Assembly: GCA_963971285.1 (NCBI GenBank)
Contig: OZ020261.1
Location: forward strand, 124,001-188,000
DNA length: 64,000 nucleotides
Direction of reading: 5' to 3'
From: Astropecten irregularis
Lineage: Eukaryota; Echinodermata; Asteroidea; Paxillosida; Astropectinidae
How positions within the stretch are numbered: the stretch's first letter is position 1; every line of letters starts with the position of its first letter. The notes under the pieces were generated by a model. The model ran no database searches. It was given only the letters and a program-made list of their open reading frames with translations, and was not told the origin of the DNA. Made by a program: the position numbers and the translations under genes. Of this stretch, positions 34,615 to 46,475 are shown piece by piece.

Positions 34615-34702
34615 TTCCGGCCATCCGCATTGGACTTAATTTGGTAAAACTGACAAGAGTCTCTGTAAAAGTTACCAAAATAAGTCCAATGCAGACAGGG
34701 GT
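34615..34702. repeat. Short inverted repeat
   Basis: GCATTGGACTTAATTTGGTAA at about 34628-34648 and its diverged complement TTACCAAAATAAGTCCAATGC at 34673-34693 form a hairpin with arms of about 22 bp. Similar GCATTGG-CTTAAT words occur near 34213 and 34290. Confidence 0.6.
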
Positions 34703-34883
34703 ATACTTGTATTCATACCTGTGGAACTGCAATATCATCATGAGGGAGTTTGTCCTTGCGCCAGTCATCATCTACTGTGTCTAGAAGCCGGCCATCAGGT
34801 AGAAATTCAGAGTCCATGATGGCTTACTACAAACATGACAAACACAATGTTATATACCCGACAGAATTAGAAAAAATTCATAC

Positions 34884-35050
34884 TTGGCAATAGCGCTCCG
34901 CACTTGCGCTTAAAATAGCACCCGATCTCAGACAAACATTGCAACTATGCATACATGTGAGCGTGTGCGCATACATGTACACTACGTGAGACAATGTTTG
35001 TCTGACATCCGGGGATTTTGTGATGTCATTAGTGTGGAGCGCTATTACCA
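34884..35050. mobile_element. TIR element, TAATAGCGCTCCGCA family, short copy (167 bp)
   Basis: Ends TTGGCAATAGCGCTCCGCAC and its inverted counterpart GTGGAGCGCTATTACCAA, with inner AGACAAACATTG/CAATGTTTGTCT. Same termini as the element at 29617-30167. Confidence 0.8.
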
Positions 35051-35276
35051 ACAGACCAACAGCACACAGCCTACTCACCGCTGATACTGGACAGTTGTGA
35101 ATAACTTGGGTTCCAAAAATAAGGGTATAAAACCACTTTTAAATGGGTCTAGGTCTACCAGTACCACTACCAGTCTACCACAACCGACGTACATGTACGT
35201 AGCCCCCATATGCTAATTTGACTTTTTAACATTTTTTTTTTTATTATACTGAACTTGCCCTAGCTGCAACTTACAA

Positions 35277-35965
35277 CTGTAGCCCTATATTACTCCTTGT
35301 TTACAATTCCGATATTGTCATCGTATATAGGGCTACAGGACATTTAACTTTAAAAACACGAGAACATGATTTCCCACCCCTCAAATGACTGTTAATCGGT
35401 GATTTGTGGCAAAATGACTAACCATGATGTTCACTGGGGTTGTGAAAATGCATTCAGTGGATGGGAACAAGTCTACCAGACAACTGTTGACTAAAAACAG
35501 GTGGATAGATGGAGTGCATTCACTTGAATACCCGCAACAGTTGTCACATAATGTACAGGGTAAACTGGTTCCCGTTCGCTCAGTTGTCTCCAGACGTCTA
35601 CGTATGTAACTCATCTTATGTGCATGTAGGCTAGACTTGTAGAAATAATTCTAATTTATTTGCTTTATTATTTCGCAAAACCCCATTGGAAAAGGCACGG
35701 CAAGCATAACGTTTGTTTGTGTACGGGAATTTTGGCTCAAAAACTCTCGTTTTTGTTGACCCCGGAAATGATAATTAAATTTAAAAATTAAACATTAGGG
35801 AACACCAGCTGGTGGGTCATTACATTATGCCACAAAAAGCCGCTTAACGGTCTTTTTAGAGGTGGAAAATCATGTTAGCTCCTGTTTTTCAAGTTAAACG
35901 CCCTGTAGCCCCTTTATACGACGAAAATGTCAGAATTGTAAATAAGGAGTAATATAGGGCTACAG
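35277..35965. mobile_element. Long-TIR (foldback) element, CTGTAGCCC family, copy 1
   Basis: Both ends carry CTGTAGCCCTATATTACTCC in inverted orientation, and similarity of the arms continues for well over 200 bp each. No intact coding sequence. A second copy follows at 36005-37111. Confidence 0.8.
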
Positions 35966-36004
35966 TCAGACCTACATGTACTGCAGCAGCTACGGCAGGC
36001 CCTA

Positions 36005-37111
36005 GCTGCAGTAACTGTAGCCCAATATTACTCCTGACGTTGTTGTCGTATATACATGATATAGGGCTACAAGACAAGCAACTTGAAAATCTAAAAAAAT
36101 GAGTAAAAAATACCCCACCCCTAAAATGACTGTTAATCGGCAATCTGTGGCATAATGACTCACCCCGGTGTTCCTGATGTCGTGAGGAAGCAATCAGAAG
36201 ATATAAAATTGAATTATCATTTTGGATGTCAACAAAAGGAGCAATTTTCAACCCAAATTTCATACAAAAAAGTCACGGATTCTGTGACTTTTCCAGTGGA
36301 GCTTTGCGAAATAATAATAAGGAAATACATAAGAATGATCTATACTCTGTCCACTCTACATTCGATTTACATACAACGGAGTGAACGGGACCAGTCTACT
36401 CTGTACATGCGCGTAATGCCGCTGGGAAACTATTATGCGCCAACTGTTGTCTGAAAAGATGCAAACGGGTATTATGCATTGCTAAACCATGGAATTAAGA
36501 CTCTCAATCAGGCAACATTCGTCCCATAACAGTTCCCCAGTGGCATGCGCGCATATTTACAGAGTAGACTGGTCCCATTCGCTCCGTTGTATGTAATTGT
36601 AAATGGAATATAGACTGGACAGGGCTGGTAGAGATCATTCTTACATACATACGTATTTCTTTTTTTTTAGTATTTTTCACAAAGCCCCAACTGAAATTTG
36701 GTCTGAAAATTGCTTGTTTTGTTGACATCCGAAATGATAATTGAATTTGTTATCTTCTATCTGAATGCATCCTCACGACATCAGGAACACCGGGGCGAGT
36801 CATTATGCCACAAATCACAGATTAACAGTCATTTAAGGGGGTTCCTGAAGTTTAATACACTCAGGCTAGGTTTAGTACACTCAGGTTAGCTGGTACCCAG
36901 CTTTAACTTAGCCTACCTAGAATTTAGGTGAGTAGAAGCCTACCAGCTAACCTGAGCTGAGTGTGCACTAAACTTCAGGAACCCCAATTCAGGCCTAATT
37001 GCAAATTGGGGTGGGGAATAATGGACTAGAGATTGTCAAGTTAAATGTTCCGAAGCCCTATATGTACGACAACAACGTCAGGAGTAATATTGGGCTACAG
37101 TTACTGCAGCT
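36005..37111. mobile_element. Long-TIR (foldback) element, CTGTAGCCC family, copy 2
   Basis: Ends AGCTGCAGTAACTGTAGCCC and its exact inverted complement. The inner arms (with CGTATAT, GACTGTTAATC, a CCGGTGTTCCTGATGTCGTG block and others) pair over several hundred bp. A smaller palindromic element (36837-36985) has inserted in the right half. Confidence 0.8.
36837..36985. mobile_element. 149-bp palindromic MITE nested in a foldback element
   Basis: Ends GGGGTTCCTGAAGTTTA and its inverted complement (CTAAACTTCAGGAACCCC), with further inner pairing (CTCAGGTTAGCTGGTA / TACCAGCTAACCTGAG). Confidence 0.75.
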
Positions 37112-37189
37112 ATTTTCAGATTATGCTAGGCCTACCCATGTTTTCCACACCTAAGTCAAGTGATATTGAAGTTCATCATCATCAGATCA

Positions 37190-37955
37190 TAATCAGATCG
37201 CAGTGGCTATCGTTATGGCAGCCGTAACATGTTTCCAATTTTCTATCGTTACGGCACAGTAACATGTCAAAATTAAATGACGAAGCTTGAGCTTCCGCGA
37301 TTTAGCACAGGCGCGGCATGCACTGTTACAGTACAGTTTCCTCTTTTGTAGCATTGTCGGCATTGAGGCAGAGTTTTATATTTCTTTTCACAAATCGGCT
37401 TAAAAATCGCCATTCATTTCTTTTCAGAATGACCAAAAAGGTCAATCAGGTAGGTCTATCCCGAGTATCCCCCTAAAACAAACCAACAACACGTACAGAA
37501 ATTGAGACGTCAACAGTCATGTTAAACATTACTCTTTGGTTCTTTGGGCAATTTTTTCTCCCAAGAATAAAAATGTCAGAACGGCCCTACATTTTAAAAT
37601 CTTTGAATTTATGTTTTTCCAAGCATGGGCAAAACGATGCCACTGACAATATTAAATAGGCCCTAGTTGAAAAAAAAGAAAACAACTAACGTTAGCATGT
37701 CATAAAACAGGTCGGCCGGCCGGCTGCATCGACGGCTTTCTTGCTTTGCATGCACAGTGTACAACTAAAGAAAAATATAAAGGTTACATCCGGCCGGCTG
37801 AACGCCCCATGATTGAACCACGCTGGGCCCACCACGCTGGGCCCAGCGTGGTTCAATCTTATATGTTACCGCGCTTGTGCAGTTGCAGTGCCGTAATGAT
37901 AGAAAATGGGAAAAACGTTACGGCTACCGTAACAATAGCCACTGCGTAATTAATC
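37190..37955. mobile_element. TIR element of about 765 bp with GCAGTGGCTAT termini
   Basis: Left GCAGTGGCTATCGTTATGGC, then GCCGTAACATGTTTCC and ATTTTCTATCGTTACGGCAC, is mirrored at 37870-37950. A second perfect palindrome (GATTGAACCACGCTGGGCCC, arms at about 37811-37860) lies inside. No coding sequence. Confidence 0.75.
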
Positions 37956-37999
37956 AGATAGGCCCTAGGCCCTAACGTTAGGCCTAATTTGTATCCAAG

Positions 38000-38876
38000 T
38001 TAGGCCTAACTCTTGGACTTGGAGGATATAATCATTTCTCCGTAATGGTCATCAGTGGAATTGTTTCCTAGGTGGTCACAACTACGGAACACCTTAAAAT
38101 CAAATTATTTCTAAACATCACTTACACAAGAGCAGTATTTTCACGACCTTTATTTTCTCGTCCCGCCAAATAATTCACCAGTTCACTGCACTGTCTACGT
38201 ACGTGGTACGTACCTTTCCAGCTTGAGTCTAAACAGCGCCACCAATAGTTTATTATGAGACATGTCATGCCTGATGCATTGTTACGAAGCAGAAAAAGTC
38301 GGGTCAAAAAAATATTGGACAAGTCAGAAGCGGATGTATTTTTCCAGAAGATGTTTTTAATTAAATTAAAGATAACACATTATTTTTAGAAGAATTCGTT
38401 TTGAAAAATCGAACATATTTTTAAGGCTCGTATGCATTTTCAAAAACCTATTCAAATTTATAACGACCGAACATTTTCAGATGTTTTGGCAAATCCGATA
38501 ATATTTTTTTATTCAAAAAGCGAACATTTCATGGGCATGATTGCCTCAGAGACTTGTGAGAATAATTTCTTGAAATCGGCCGTTTTTAGGGAAATTATTT
38601 ACTATACGTATAGAATATGGCACACCATGGTTGCCAGCACATTGGCAAAAGGGTGTGCCTCGATCGAATGTTTTGAGAAAAAAACGGCTTTGGAAATTAA
38701 TTTCGTCAAGTACCACTTTTTTTCTGGCCAATTTAATTTAAGTAAAAGGTTGCTGAAAAAAAAATATAAGTATGAAACACTGAAGGTATTTTTCGCGCAT
38801 TTCGTAACTTATTTTTTGACTACACAAAAATTAATGTCAATTTTGGGTAGCCGTGCCAGTCAGATAATGCAAAAGA
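38000..38876. other. No certain gene; AT-rich open stretch at 38432-38914
   Basis: A 160-codon open frame exists on the + strand at 38432-38914, but it is Phe/Lys/Ile-rich like the base composition, runs into an inverted repeat and matches no family, so it is not called as a gene. Confidence 0.4.
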
Positions 38877-39006
38877 GAAAAATACAAATTAATAGCACTT
38901 TATTGACTAACTAACGTAGACATAGTGTGCACAATAATTTCTCTAGTTAGTCAATAAAGACTAAGATAACAATAGTTAGTCAATAAAGTGATATTTGTAT
39001 TTTTCT
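38877..39006. repeat. Inverted repeat of about 130 bp
   Basis: Outer arms AAAATACAAATTAATAGCAC, followed by TTTATTGACTAACTAA, are mirrored at 38970-39005. A further internal copy of the TTAGTCAATAAAG word makes it partly threefold. Confidence 0.75.
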
Positions 39007-39231
39007 ACAAATGATAAATGTTGACCATCTCAAAAATGGTATAATGTCAAGTTAGCATTGCTTATGTAGAATGTATTGTCTTGGCAAATGGGTGGAAGTA
39101 TATAATTATGTTACACTCACTGCCAATGATCTGTGGGGCAAAATGGTGTATTGTGTTGCACAATATTCATTATTGTGTCTCGATCTGTTTTAGCAAAGAG
39201 ATGTATCTGAAAATGGCGGTGAATGACCTTA

Positions 39232-39733
39232 GGGGCCGTCCATAAAGTACGAACACACGAAGGGGGGGGGGGGGGGGGGGGGTGGGGGTTATGGTTGACT
39301 ACGCCATGCGTACAGGGGGGGGGGGGAGTTTAGGCCAATGCGTTCCGTACGCAAACGAACAAATTGCATAGTCAAATCGCGCGAGAAAAACGAGAAAAAA
39401 GCACCGGAATTGGGTTCTGTTTTTTTTTTTTCTTATTCAACATAATAAAAAATCAGTAGAAAAATACATTCGCAAATGTATAAAAACCTGTACGTTATAC
39501 TTAAGTCATTCATTTCAGAATTTGAAAGTGACGTCCTAATAACGGTACCGGCCCGGATTACGGTGACATTTTAATATGATGCTAAAAGCAAGGTACCACG
39601 AGAAGTGAAAAATCTAATGTGGAATGCGTATGCGTACAGGGGGGAGGGGGACCACTGCGTACGCCATGCGTTCAGAGGGGGAGGGGGGTTAAAAAGTCGG
39701 CATTTCGTGCGTACGTACTTTATGGACGGCCCC
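39232..39733. mobile_element. 502-bp Harbinger-type MITE with TTA target duplication
   Basis: TIR GGGGCCGTCCATAAAGTACG at the left and its complement at the right. Flanks TTA (39229-39231) and TTA (39734-39736) give the 3-bp TWA duplication of PIF/Harbinger elements. Subterminal poly-G blocks follow CGTACGCCATGCGT-type words. No transposase. Confidence 0.85.
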
Positions 39734-40726
39734 TTAATGATCACATGCTATCCCCCGGGTCAGCCCTTTCTGGGAATGGTCGTGTTTTACCGTCACAAAA
39801 CAAGCGAGAAAATGGTGACGAGGTTGACTGGTGTCGACCGACCCTGGGGAGCTAAACGAATGCACCCTACGCATTGTACAAACTTTGGACTTACGCCCGA
39901 TGGAAAAAGCGCCCTCACTTTGCCTAGGGCCGTTTAAAATCCTCAAATATTTCTTGTAAATAAGTTACACCCATTTGCCAACAAGGGGCCGAGTGAATCT
40001 CCACTGCACTGTTCAAGGTAGTATCATTCTTTAGCAGCATACCGAAATAGAAATCTTTACAGATTCGCCTATAACTTACAGGGTATAAAGATGGTGATGG
40101 TAGAAACATACCGTTAAAAAAAATCTGCCTGAAAATAAAGCTGTATTTATCTAGAAAATCTATAAAAACCAGTGACCAACACAAAGATCACAAATAGAAG
40201 AGAAAAGACATAATAAAAACTGTGGTCGTTTTTTTTTTTGTCACTGTTTTCTCAAAAAGTGGAAATCGTATCATCATGGGACTGTTGAGAACTTTGGCTC
40301 GACCGATTCTGAATATTACCTACAGTCCCGTTATGTGTCCTTGCTGTGCATGTGGTAGCTCATTTCCCATTGATTATTCGTTATTATGCTAGTGACCAAG
40401 TATTGACCAATAACTGATCACTGTAATTGCAAGTGTGAACTAAAATTCCGAACTTCAAGTCCCTTGCAAGGCCACGTGGCACGATCGTCCGATCCGAGAT
40501 CACGCCATAGTTTTGCATGATGCAATAGGCCCCAGAAGCTGTTGCTGCGTCACAGCGAGCGATCACGCAGAGCCCCTCCCCTATACAAGGCGAAAGTGGA
40601 GCCTGGGCCTCCATTCGATCAAACGGCCATAAAGGACCTCACAGACAACATTTGCTTTACTACGAGTGATTCATACTTAAATAAACCAAAAAACCGTTTA
40701 CAGTTTCTCTGGAAGCCTCAAGTTAA

Positions 40727-41102
40727 AGGCATTGCATACGTTTGGTAATGACTCTGAAAATTTATGGCAATAAAAACTTACTTGGTGAGAAGTACAGCTG
40801 CTTTGGATAGTATAATGCATATTGAGAAACGTTCAATTCGAAGTACCGCGGTTATGGAAAAATATGTCACTTTTTATCTCCAAAAATTATGAATCTGAGA
40901 AGCGTTATGGCCGTAACGCTTCTCAGCTATTGACTTACTGTTATCTGGCGTTAAATAACCGGTCTAGTTTGTCGCCAAAATCTCACAAACGCTACCACCT
41001 TTTGAACTGAAACTTTCACAGGTTAGTTTTATGGTATATATATGCAATTATATTGGTTTGAAACAAACAATAGGCTCAAATTACCAAACGTATGCAATCC
41101 CT
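40727..41102. mobile_element. 376-bp Kolobok-like MITE with TTAA duplication and empty sister sites
   Basis: TIRs AGGCATTGCATACGTTTGG and its inverted counterpart (22 of 23), flanked by TTAA at 40723-40726 and 41103-41106. In sister copies B and C the same place reads CCTCAAGTTAACACATGATA with a single TTAA, the uninserted site. A perfect inner hairpin (GAGAAGCGTTA / TAACGCTTCTC) lies near 40896-40925. Terminal AGG plus TTAA fits Kolobok. Confidence 0.9.
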
Positions 41103-41546
41103 TTAACACATGATATTAACGTCATTAGCCTGTAAAATAAGCCCCCTTGACTAGGCCTTACATCTGTAAATACAAGTCGAAACGCTCAACAAAAGCAATG
41201 ATCGAATTTGTATTGGCATGTGTGACAAAAATATCAATGTTTATTCACCAAATTCACTGCTCACCAGATCTCAGTTAAAGCCTTTTACAATTAAATTCAA
41301 CATTTTTATTTTTTTATTTTTTTTTTTGGAATGGCAGGACTATCCGAATGTTGAATACGGTATTCATAGGAAGAGAGCTCTAATTATAGAATCAATTGAC
41401 TACGTATGGAATCCATTTATAGACAGATGTAATCGATACTCGTACTAACGTAAATGCTTCTTTGCTATGGGAAACTTACACTTCCGCTGTTCTCGATTAC
41501 CGTATAGTCGAATTTAATAAGACGGAAACATTGCATATCCTTAAAG

Positions 41547-41911
41547 GTACTATCATACTTTGGTAACATACCGAAACAGAAAATTTTACAGACTAACCTC
41601 ATGATAACTTATAATTACAGGGTATAAAGATGTTGATGGTAGCAACATACCGTAAAAATATCTCAGCCCGAAATGCTTTATTAATCCAGAAAAGAATAGA
41701 ACATGACAATTTTTTTTTTATCTTTTAAAGATAAAAATAAAAGAGAAAAGACTGAAAAAAAAAGACTGTGGCCGTTTTCACTGTTTTCTAAAAAAGTGGG
41801 TACCGTATGGGACTGAAATTTGTACAGATGACTGTTACTGTATCTTTCTTGAAAATGTTGCCCCTGAATCTGTACTTTCTTTGAGAAAAACCAAAATATG
41901 ATATTACCTTT
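41547..41911 (+). mobile_element. Kolobok-like MITE (K family), best-preserved copy in unit A
   Basis: Left TIR AGGTACTATCATACTTTGGTA after TTAA; right end ACCAAAATATGATATTACCT before TTTAA. Interior blocks in order: GGGTATAAAGATGTTGATGG, AACATACCGTAAAAATATC, GAAATGCTTTATTAATCCAG, a self-complementary ATCTTTTAAAGAT, CACTGTTTTCTAAAAAAGTG, and TTTCTTTGAGAAAAACC. No ORF, so it is non-autonomous. Confidence 0.8.
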
Positions 41912-42654
41912 AAAACAGAGAAAAGATTTTGTTCAGAGGCTGAGCCTGGGTGATACATCTTGCAAATTGAATTGCGAAGCAAATATCGCTGACGCAACAA
42001 TGAAAATGCGGCGTGTTTTTGGTGTTTTAGTTTCATTGTTGGTTTGTATGTTTTTTGTTTTTTAGACAATTTCATTTGTAATTTACTGCAGGTGATGAAC
42101 CTACCCGCATTTTGTGAAAAGGCCGTGAAAGAGCAAATGAGAAACAAGTCAGACAACCCCATCGGTATTTGACCTCTTTTCAAGAGCACTTGGAAAGCCA
42201 GCGCTATAATTATACCTGCAGCTTTAAAAAAGGGCAGCTTGTTTCAGCCCAAAGTACGACACAAGTAGGGTTATTCGGTAATAGGGCGTTCCAGGACTGG
42301 GGAGCAAAAAGCAATTAGTTTCAGGTGAAGAACACTGGATATTTATTTTATATCTATTTCATTTAGCTTGGTAAGCAATGCATCAGAATATAACATATTG
42401 CATATGCATCAGAATATATATTGGATGGTGTTTGAAAGACAGCAGGCATGATGGAGAATTAATGTAGGAACTAAAAAAGAAAGGATCCATCATTCATTCA
42501 CTCTTAAACTTAATACTTTACATTGCTGCAAATTAATTTCCAATTGTTTCCCAGTTGTTTTTTTTTGTTTCTTTTTTTTTTCTTCGAATCACATTGAAAA
42601 GAATAGGCCCACTTGCATAATCATCAAATAAAACAGTAAAGTAAACTGTTTAAA

Positions 42655-43003
42655 TATACTTTGGTACCATACCGAAGCAGAAATCCTCACAGATTTACCT
42701 ATAACTTACTGGGTATAAAGAATGTGATGGTAGAAACAAAGAAATTGTTTTGCCCAAATGCTGTATTTATCCAGAAAAGAGTAAAACCAAGGACCGAAAA
42801 CAGTTTTGATCTTTTAATGATCAAACATAATTGTGAACATATTTTTTTTTATATATGTGGAAATGTTCACTGTTTTCTCAAAAAGTAGGCACCGTATGGG
42901 ACTGAATTTTTTTTTACACATGACCACTACTGTATCTTACTTGATATTTGTTCCCATGAATCTCACTTTCTTTGACAAAAACCAATGTATAATGATTACC
43001 TTT
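42655..43003 (+). mobile_element. Kolobok-like MITE (K family), second copy in unit A
   Basis: Begins TTTAAATATACTTTGGTA and ends ACCAATGTATAATGATTACC before TTTAAA. Same internal order, with family variant GAAACAAAGAAATTGTTTTG and palindromic GATCTTTTAATGATC. Confidence 0.75.
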
Positions 43004-43265
43004 AAAGACAATAATTTGATTGTCATCACGAAAGTTGTTTTTTTTTACGATGACGAACCCGATTTTATAAATTGTTTTCACGAGCTATATTGTACGAAGC
43101 TGTATTGGGGACATGCTGAAAAAATTAATTTGCCTCTCTCTGACCTAACTGGTACATACGAGTTATATGTCGTACGTAAGAGTTACATGTCGTACGTACG
43201 AGAACTCAGATATAAGTCGTACGTACGACTTATATCTCGTACGTACGACATAAAAACATTATATG

Positions 43266-45700
43266 GTACGACAGGTGATGGTAGAAACATACCGTTAAAA
43301 AAAGTTTGCCTGATAATAATGCACTATTTATCTAAAAAACATCTATAAAACCTGTGACCTACATTATTTTTGATCTTTTAAAGATCAAAAATAGAAGAGA
43401 AAAGACATGATAAATACTTATGTCGTTATTTTTCACTGTTTTCTCAAAAAGTGGACATCGTATTATCATGGGACCGTTAAGAACTTTGGCTCGACCGATT
43501 CTGAATACCTATAGAGTCCCGTTATGGTCAGTATAAAAGAGACTATTATGAAAATCGCGGCACTAGCGCCCCCCCCCCCCCATATTGTGTCCTTGCTGTG
43601 CATGTGGTAGCTCATTTCCCATTGATTATTCGTTATTATGCTAGTGACCATGTATTGACCAATAACTGATCACTGTAATTGCAAGGGTGAGCTAAAGTTC
43701 TGAACTTCAAGTCCCTTGAAAGGCCACGTGGCACGATCGTCCGATCCGAGATCACGCCATAGTTTTGCATGATGCAATAGGCCCCAGAAGCTGTTGCTGC
43801 GTCACAGCGAGCGATCACGCAGAGCCCCTCCCCTATACAAGGCGAAAGTGGAGCCTGGGCCTCCATTCGATCAAACGGCCATAAAGGACCTCACAGACAA
43901 CATTTGCTTTACTACGAGTGATTCATACTTAAATAAACCAAAAAACCGTTTACAGTTTCTCTGGAAGCCTCAAGTTAACACATGATATTAACGTCATTAG
44001 CCTGTAAAATAACCCCCCTTGACTAGGCCTTACATCTGTAAATACAAGTCGAAACGCTCAACAAAAGCAATGATCGAATTTGTATTGGCATGTGTGACAA
44101 AAATATCAATGTTTATTCACCAAATTCACTGCTCACCAGATCTCAGTTAAAGCCTTTTACAATTAAATTCAACATTTTTATTTTTTTATTTTTTTTTTTG
44201 GAATGGCAGGACTATCCGAATGTTGAATACGGTATTCATAGGAAGAGAGCTCTAATTATAGAATCAATTGACTACGTATGGAATCCATTTATAGACAGAT
44301 GTAATCGATACTCGTACTAACGTAAATGCTTCTTTGCTATGGGAAACTTACACTTCCGCTGTTCTCGATTACCGTATAGTCGAATTTAATAAGACGGAAA
44401 CATTGCATATCCTTAAAGGTACTATCATACTTTGGTAACATACCGAAACAGAAAATTTTACAGACTAACCTCATGATAACTTACAGGGTATAAAGATGTT
44501 GATGGTAGCAACATACCGTAAAAATATCTCAGCCCGAAATGCTTTATTAATCCAGAAAAGAATAGAACATGACAATTTTTTTTTTATCTTTTAAAGATAA
44601 AAATAAAAGAGAAAAGACTGAAAAAAAAAAGACTGTGGCCGTTTTCACTGTTTTCTAAAAAAGTGGGTACCGTATGGGACTGAAATTTTTACAGATGACT
44701 GTTACTGTATATTCCGTGAAAATGTTGCCCCTGAATCTGTACTGTCTTTGACAAAAACCAAAGTATGATATTCTCTTTAAAACAGAGAAAAGATTTTGTT
44801 CAGAGGCTGAGCCTGGGTGATACATCTTGCAAATTCAATTGCGAAGCAAATAATTGCTGACGCAACAATGAAAATGCGGCGTGTTTTGGGTGTTTTTGTT
44901 TCATTGTTGGTTTGTATGCTTTTTTTTTGGACAATTTCATTTGTAATTTACTGCAGGTGATGAACCTACCCGCATTGCGTTTCACCCCAAAGTACGACAC
45001 AAGTAGGGTTATTTGGTAATAGGGCGTTCCAGGACTGGGGAGCAAAAAGCAATTAGTTTCAGGCGAAGGACCCTGGATATTTATTATATCTTTTCGTTTG
45101 GTTTGGTCGGCAATGCACAAAAATATTACTTTAAAGTTGGTGTTTGGATGCGAAGCTGTATTAGGAACAAGCTGAAAGAATAAAAATGTGTACGACTTAC
45201 ATGTCGTACGTACGAGATATAAGTCGTACGTACGACATATATCTCGTATGTACGAGATATAAGTCGTACGTATAACTATAAAAAAAAAAATACAGGGTAA
45301 AGAAGGTGATTGTAGAAACATATACCGCTAAAATTGTTATGCCTGAAATGACGTATTGTTATCTAGAGAAAGGTAAAACCAAAGACCCCAAACGATTTTT
45401 TTTTAAGATAAGACATAACGGTGAAAAGATTTTTTAAAATCAATATGCTGTGGAAATGTTCACTGTTTTCTCAAAAAGTGGGCACTGTATGGGACTTATT
45501 ATTATTATTATTATTTTTTTTTATTTTTATTTTTTTTAAGACCACTACTGTATCTTCCTTGATATTTGTGACCATGCATTTCTTTGACAAAAACAAATAA
45601 AAAAAAAATTAAATAAAGAAAATATTTTGATTATCATCAAGAAAGTTGTTTTTGCGATGACGAATCCGATTTTATAAAATGGTTCCATGAGCTATTGTAA
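43266..45700. repeat. Composite repeat unit, copy B (with internal deletion)
   Basis: Head-to-tail next copy: K-type MITE remnant (43266-43500), D, X (from about 43690), Y (43980-44412), K MITE (44417-44784), Z (44785 onward). Relative to copy A, Z lacks the stretch after CTACCCGCATT and joins directly to AAAGTACGACACAAGTAGGG; after about 45130 it jumps to the W palindromes (45180-45280) and a further K remnant (45285-45610). X and Y are almost identical to copy A but lack its 376-bp MITE. Confidence 0.8.
44417..44784 (+). mobile_element. Kolobok-like MITE (K family), copy in unit B
   Basis: Starts AGGTACTATCATACTTTGG after TTAA and ends CCAAAGTATGATATTCTC before TTTAA. Very similar to the copy at 41547-41911, as expected from duplication of the whole unit. 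Confidence 0.8.
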
Positions 45701-46180
45701 ACATTCCATTGTGGAAATTATTCAGTGGTCTAGCCGGTAGGATTGGCAAATCTTTTTATTTTTTATACAGCTCAGCTCAGTACATGTATAAGCCTTCGTA
45801 ACACACGTTTTAACGAATGTTAGTCAGCTTGAGGTGCCGCGGATACCACTTACTACCGCCGTGTGTTACACGGTACCAAGACTTCTGCAACTAACGTGTT
45901 AAGCAAACAAAGACCAGGGCACCAGCCTCTATTTATGGCGCATCGCTTATGGAGGCTAATGCCCTTTTCCAAACCTCGGCTCCGGCTCCGGCTCCGGCTC
46001 CAGCGATGTCATCCAAAAGGGCAATTCCACGGTATAACGTAAGTTACCTGTTAAGTGACTTTGACATATTGCGCTCAATATGTCAATTTCAAGTTTATTG
46101 GTTTGGAGGATGTTTTGAAACGGTAAGTAAAGTTTGTGCACGACCCAATGAGAAAGTCTCCCGAATGACCCATTCCCAGT
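45700..46180. other. No gene seen; short GGCTCC microsatellite
   Basis: About four GGCTCC hexamers at 45978-46002. Nothing else is recognisable between the composite repeat and the SINE at 46.2 kb. Confidence 0.45.
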
Positions 46181-46475
46181 AACTATAATATTACTACTGG
46201 TCATCGGGCTATAATTCACATTCCTGAAACTATCCCAACTCCCTGAGTATACAGCCAAGGGTACTTTTAAAGCGCACAAAGGCTAATCATACCACATATC
46301 CACCCTTGCAGGTCCTCAAGAGGAGCAATATGTGACAAAGCGCCTTGCCCAAGAGCACAAGCACCACTAGCCCATGGCCGGATTCGAACCCACAATCTGT
46401 ATATTGATCACAAGACCTTGAGTTCGACATGGTAGACCACTATAGGCAACGGCACCACATATATATCGTCTATCT
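46180..46475 (-). mobile_element. tRNA-derived SINE, family 2, copy b
   Basis: Reverse-strand copy of the SINE in the K2P intron: B box GGTTCGAATCC, CCATGGGCTAGTGGTGCTTG, CTTGGGCAAGGCGCTTTG, GCCTTTGTGCGCTTTAAA and ATACTCAGGGAGTTGGGATA in the same order. Confidence 0.8.

Larger units (their letters stand above)
40013..43265. repeat. Composite repeat unit, copy A
   Basis: First copy of a unit of about 3.3 kb that recurs at 43.3-45.7, 52.7-60.4 and 60.4-64 kb. Module order: K-type MITE remnant (40013-40290), D (about 40290-40440), X (40440-40726, with CACGTGGCACGATCGTCCGA and CAAACGGCCATAAAGGACCT), Y (41103-41540, with TTGACTACGTATGGAATCCA), complete K MITE (41547-41911), Z (41912-42654, with GAGGCTGAGCCTGGGTGATA), second K MITE (42655-43003), W with GTCGTACGTACGA palindromes (43004-43265). 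Short open frames recur between copies (for example 41218-41448 and 44090-44320) but have no recognisable function. Copy A alone has a 376-bp insertion between X and Y. Confidence 0.8.

Noticed and set aside
38432-38914. 160-codon ORF on the + strand
   Set aside because: Amino-acid composition mirrors the AT-rich base composition, no domain or splice context, and it ends inside an inverted repeat.
39605-39937. ORF overlapping the right half of the Harbinger-type MITE
   Set aside because: It runs through poly-G blocks and across the MITE border into unrelated sequence.
40384-40614. Repeated minus-strand ORF in module X (also at 43636 and 57923)
   Set aside because: Both strands of module X are open over the same stretch, no family is recognisable, and the copies differ by indels; conservation is explained by recent duplication.
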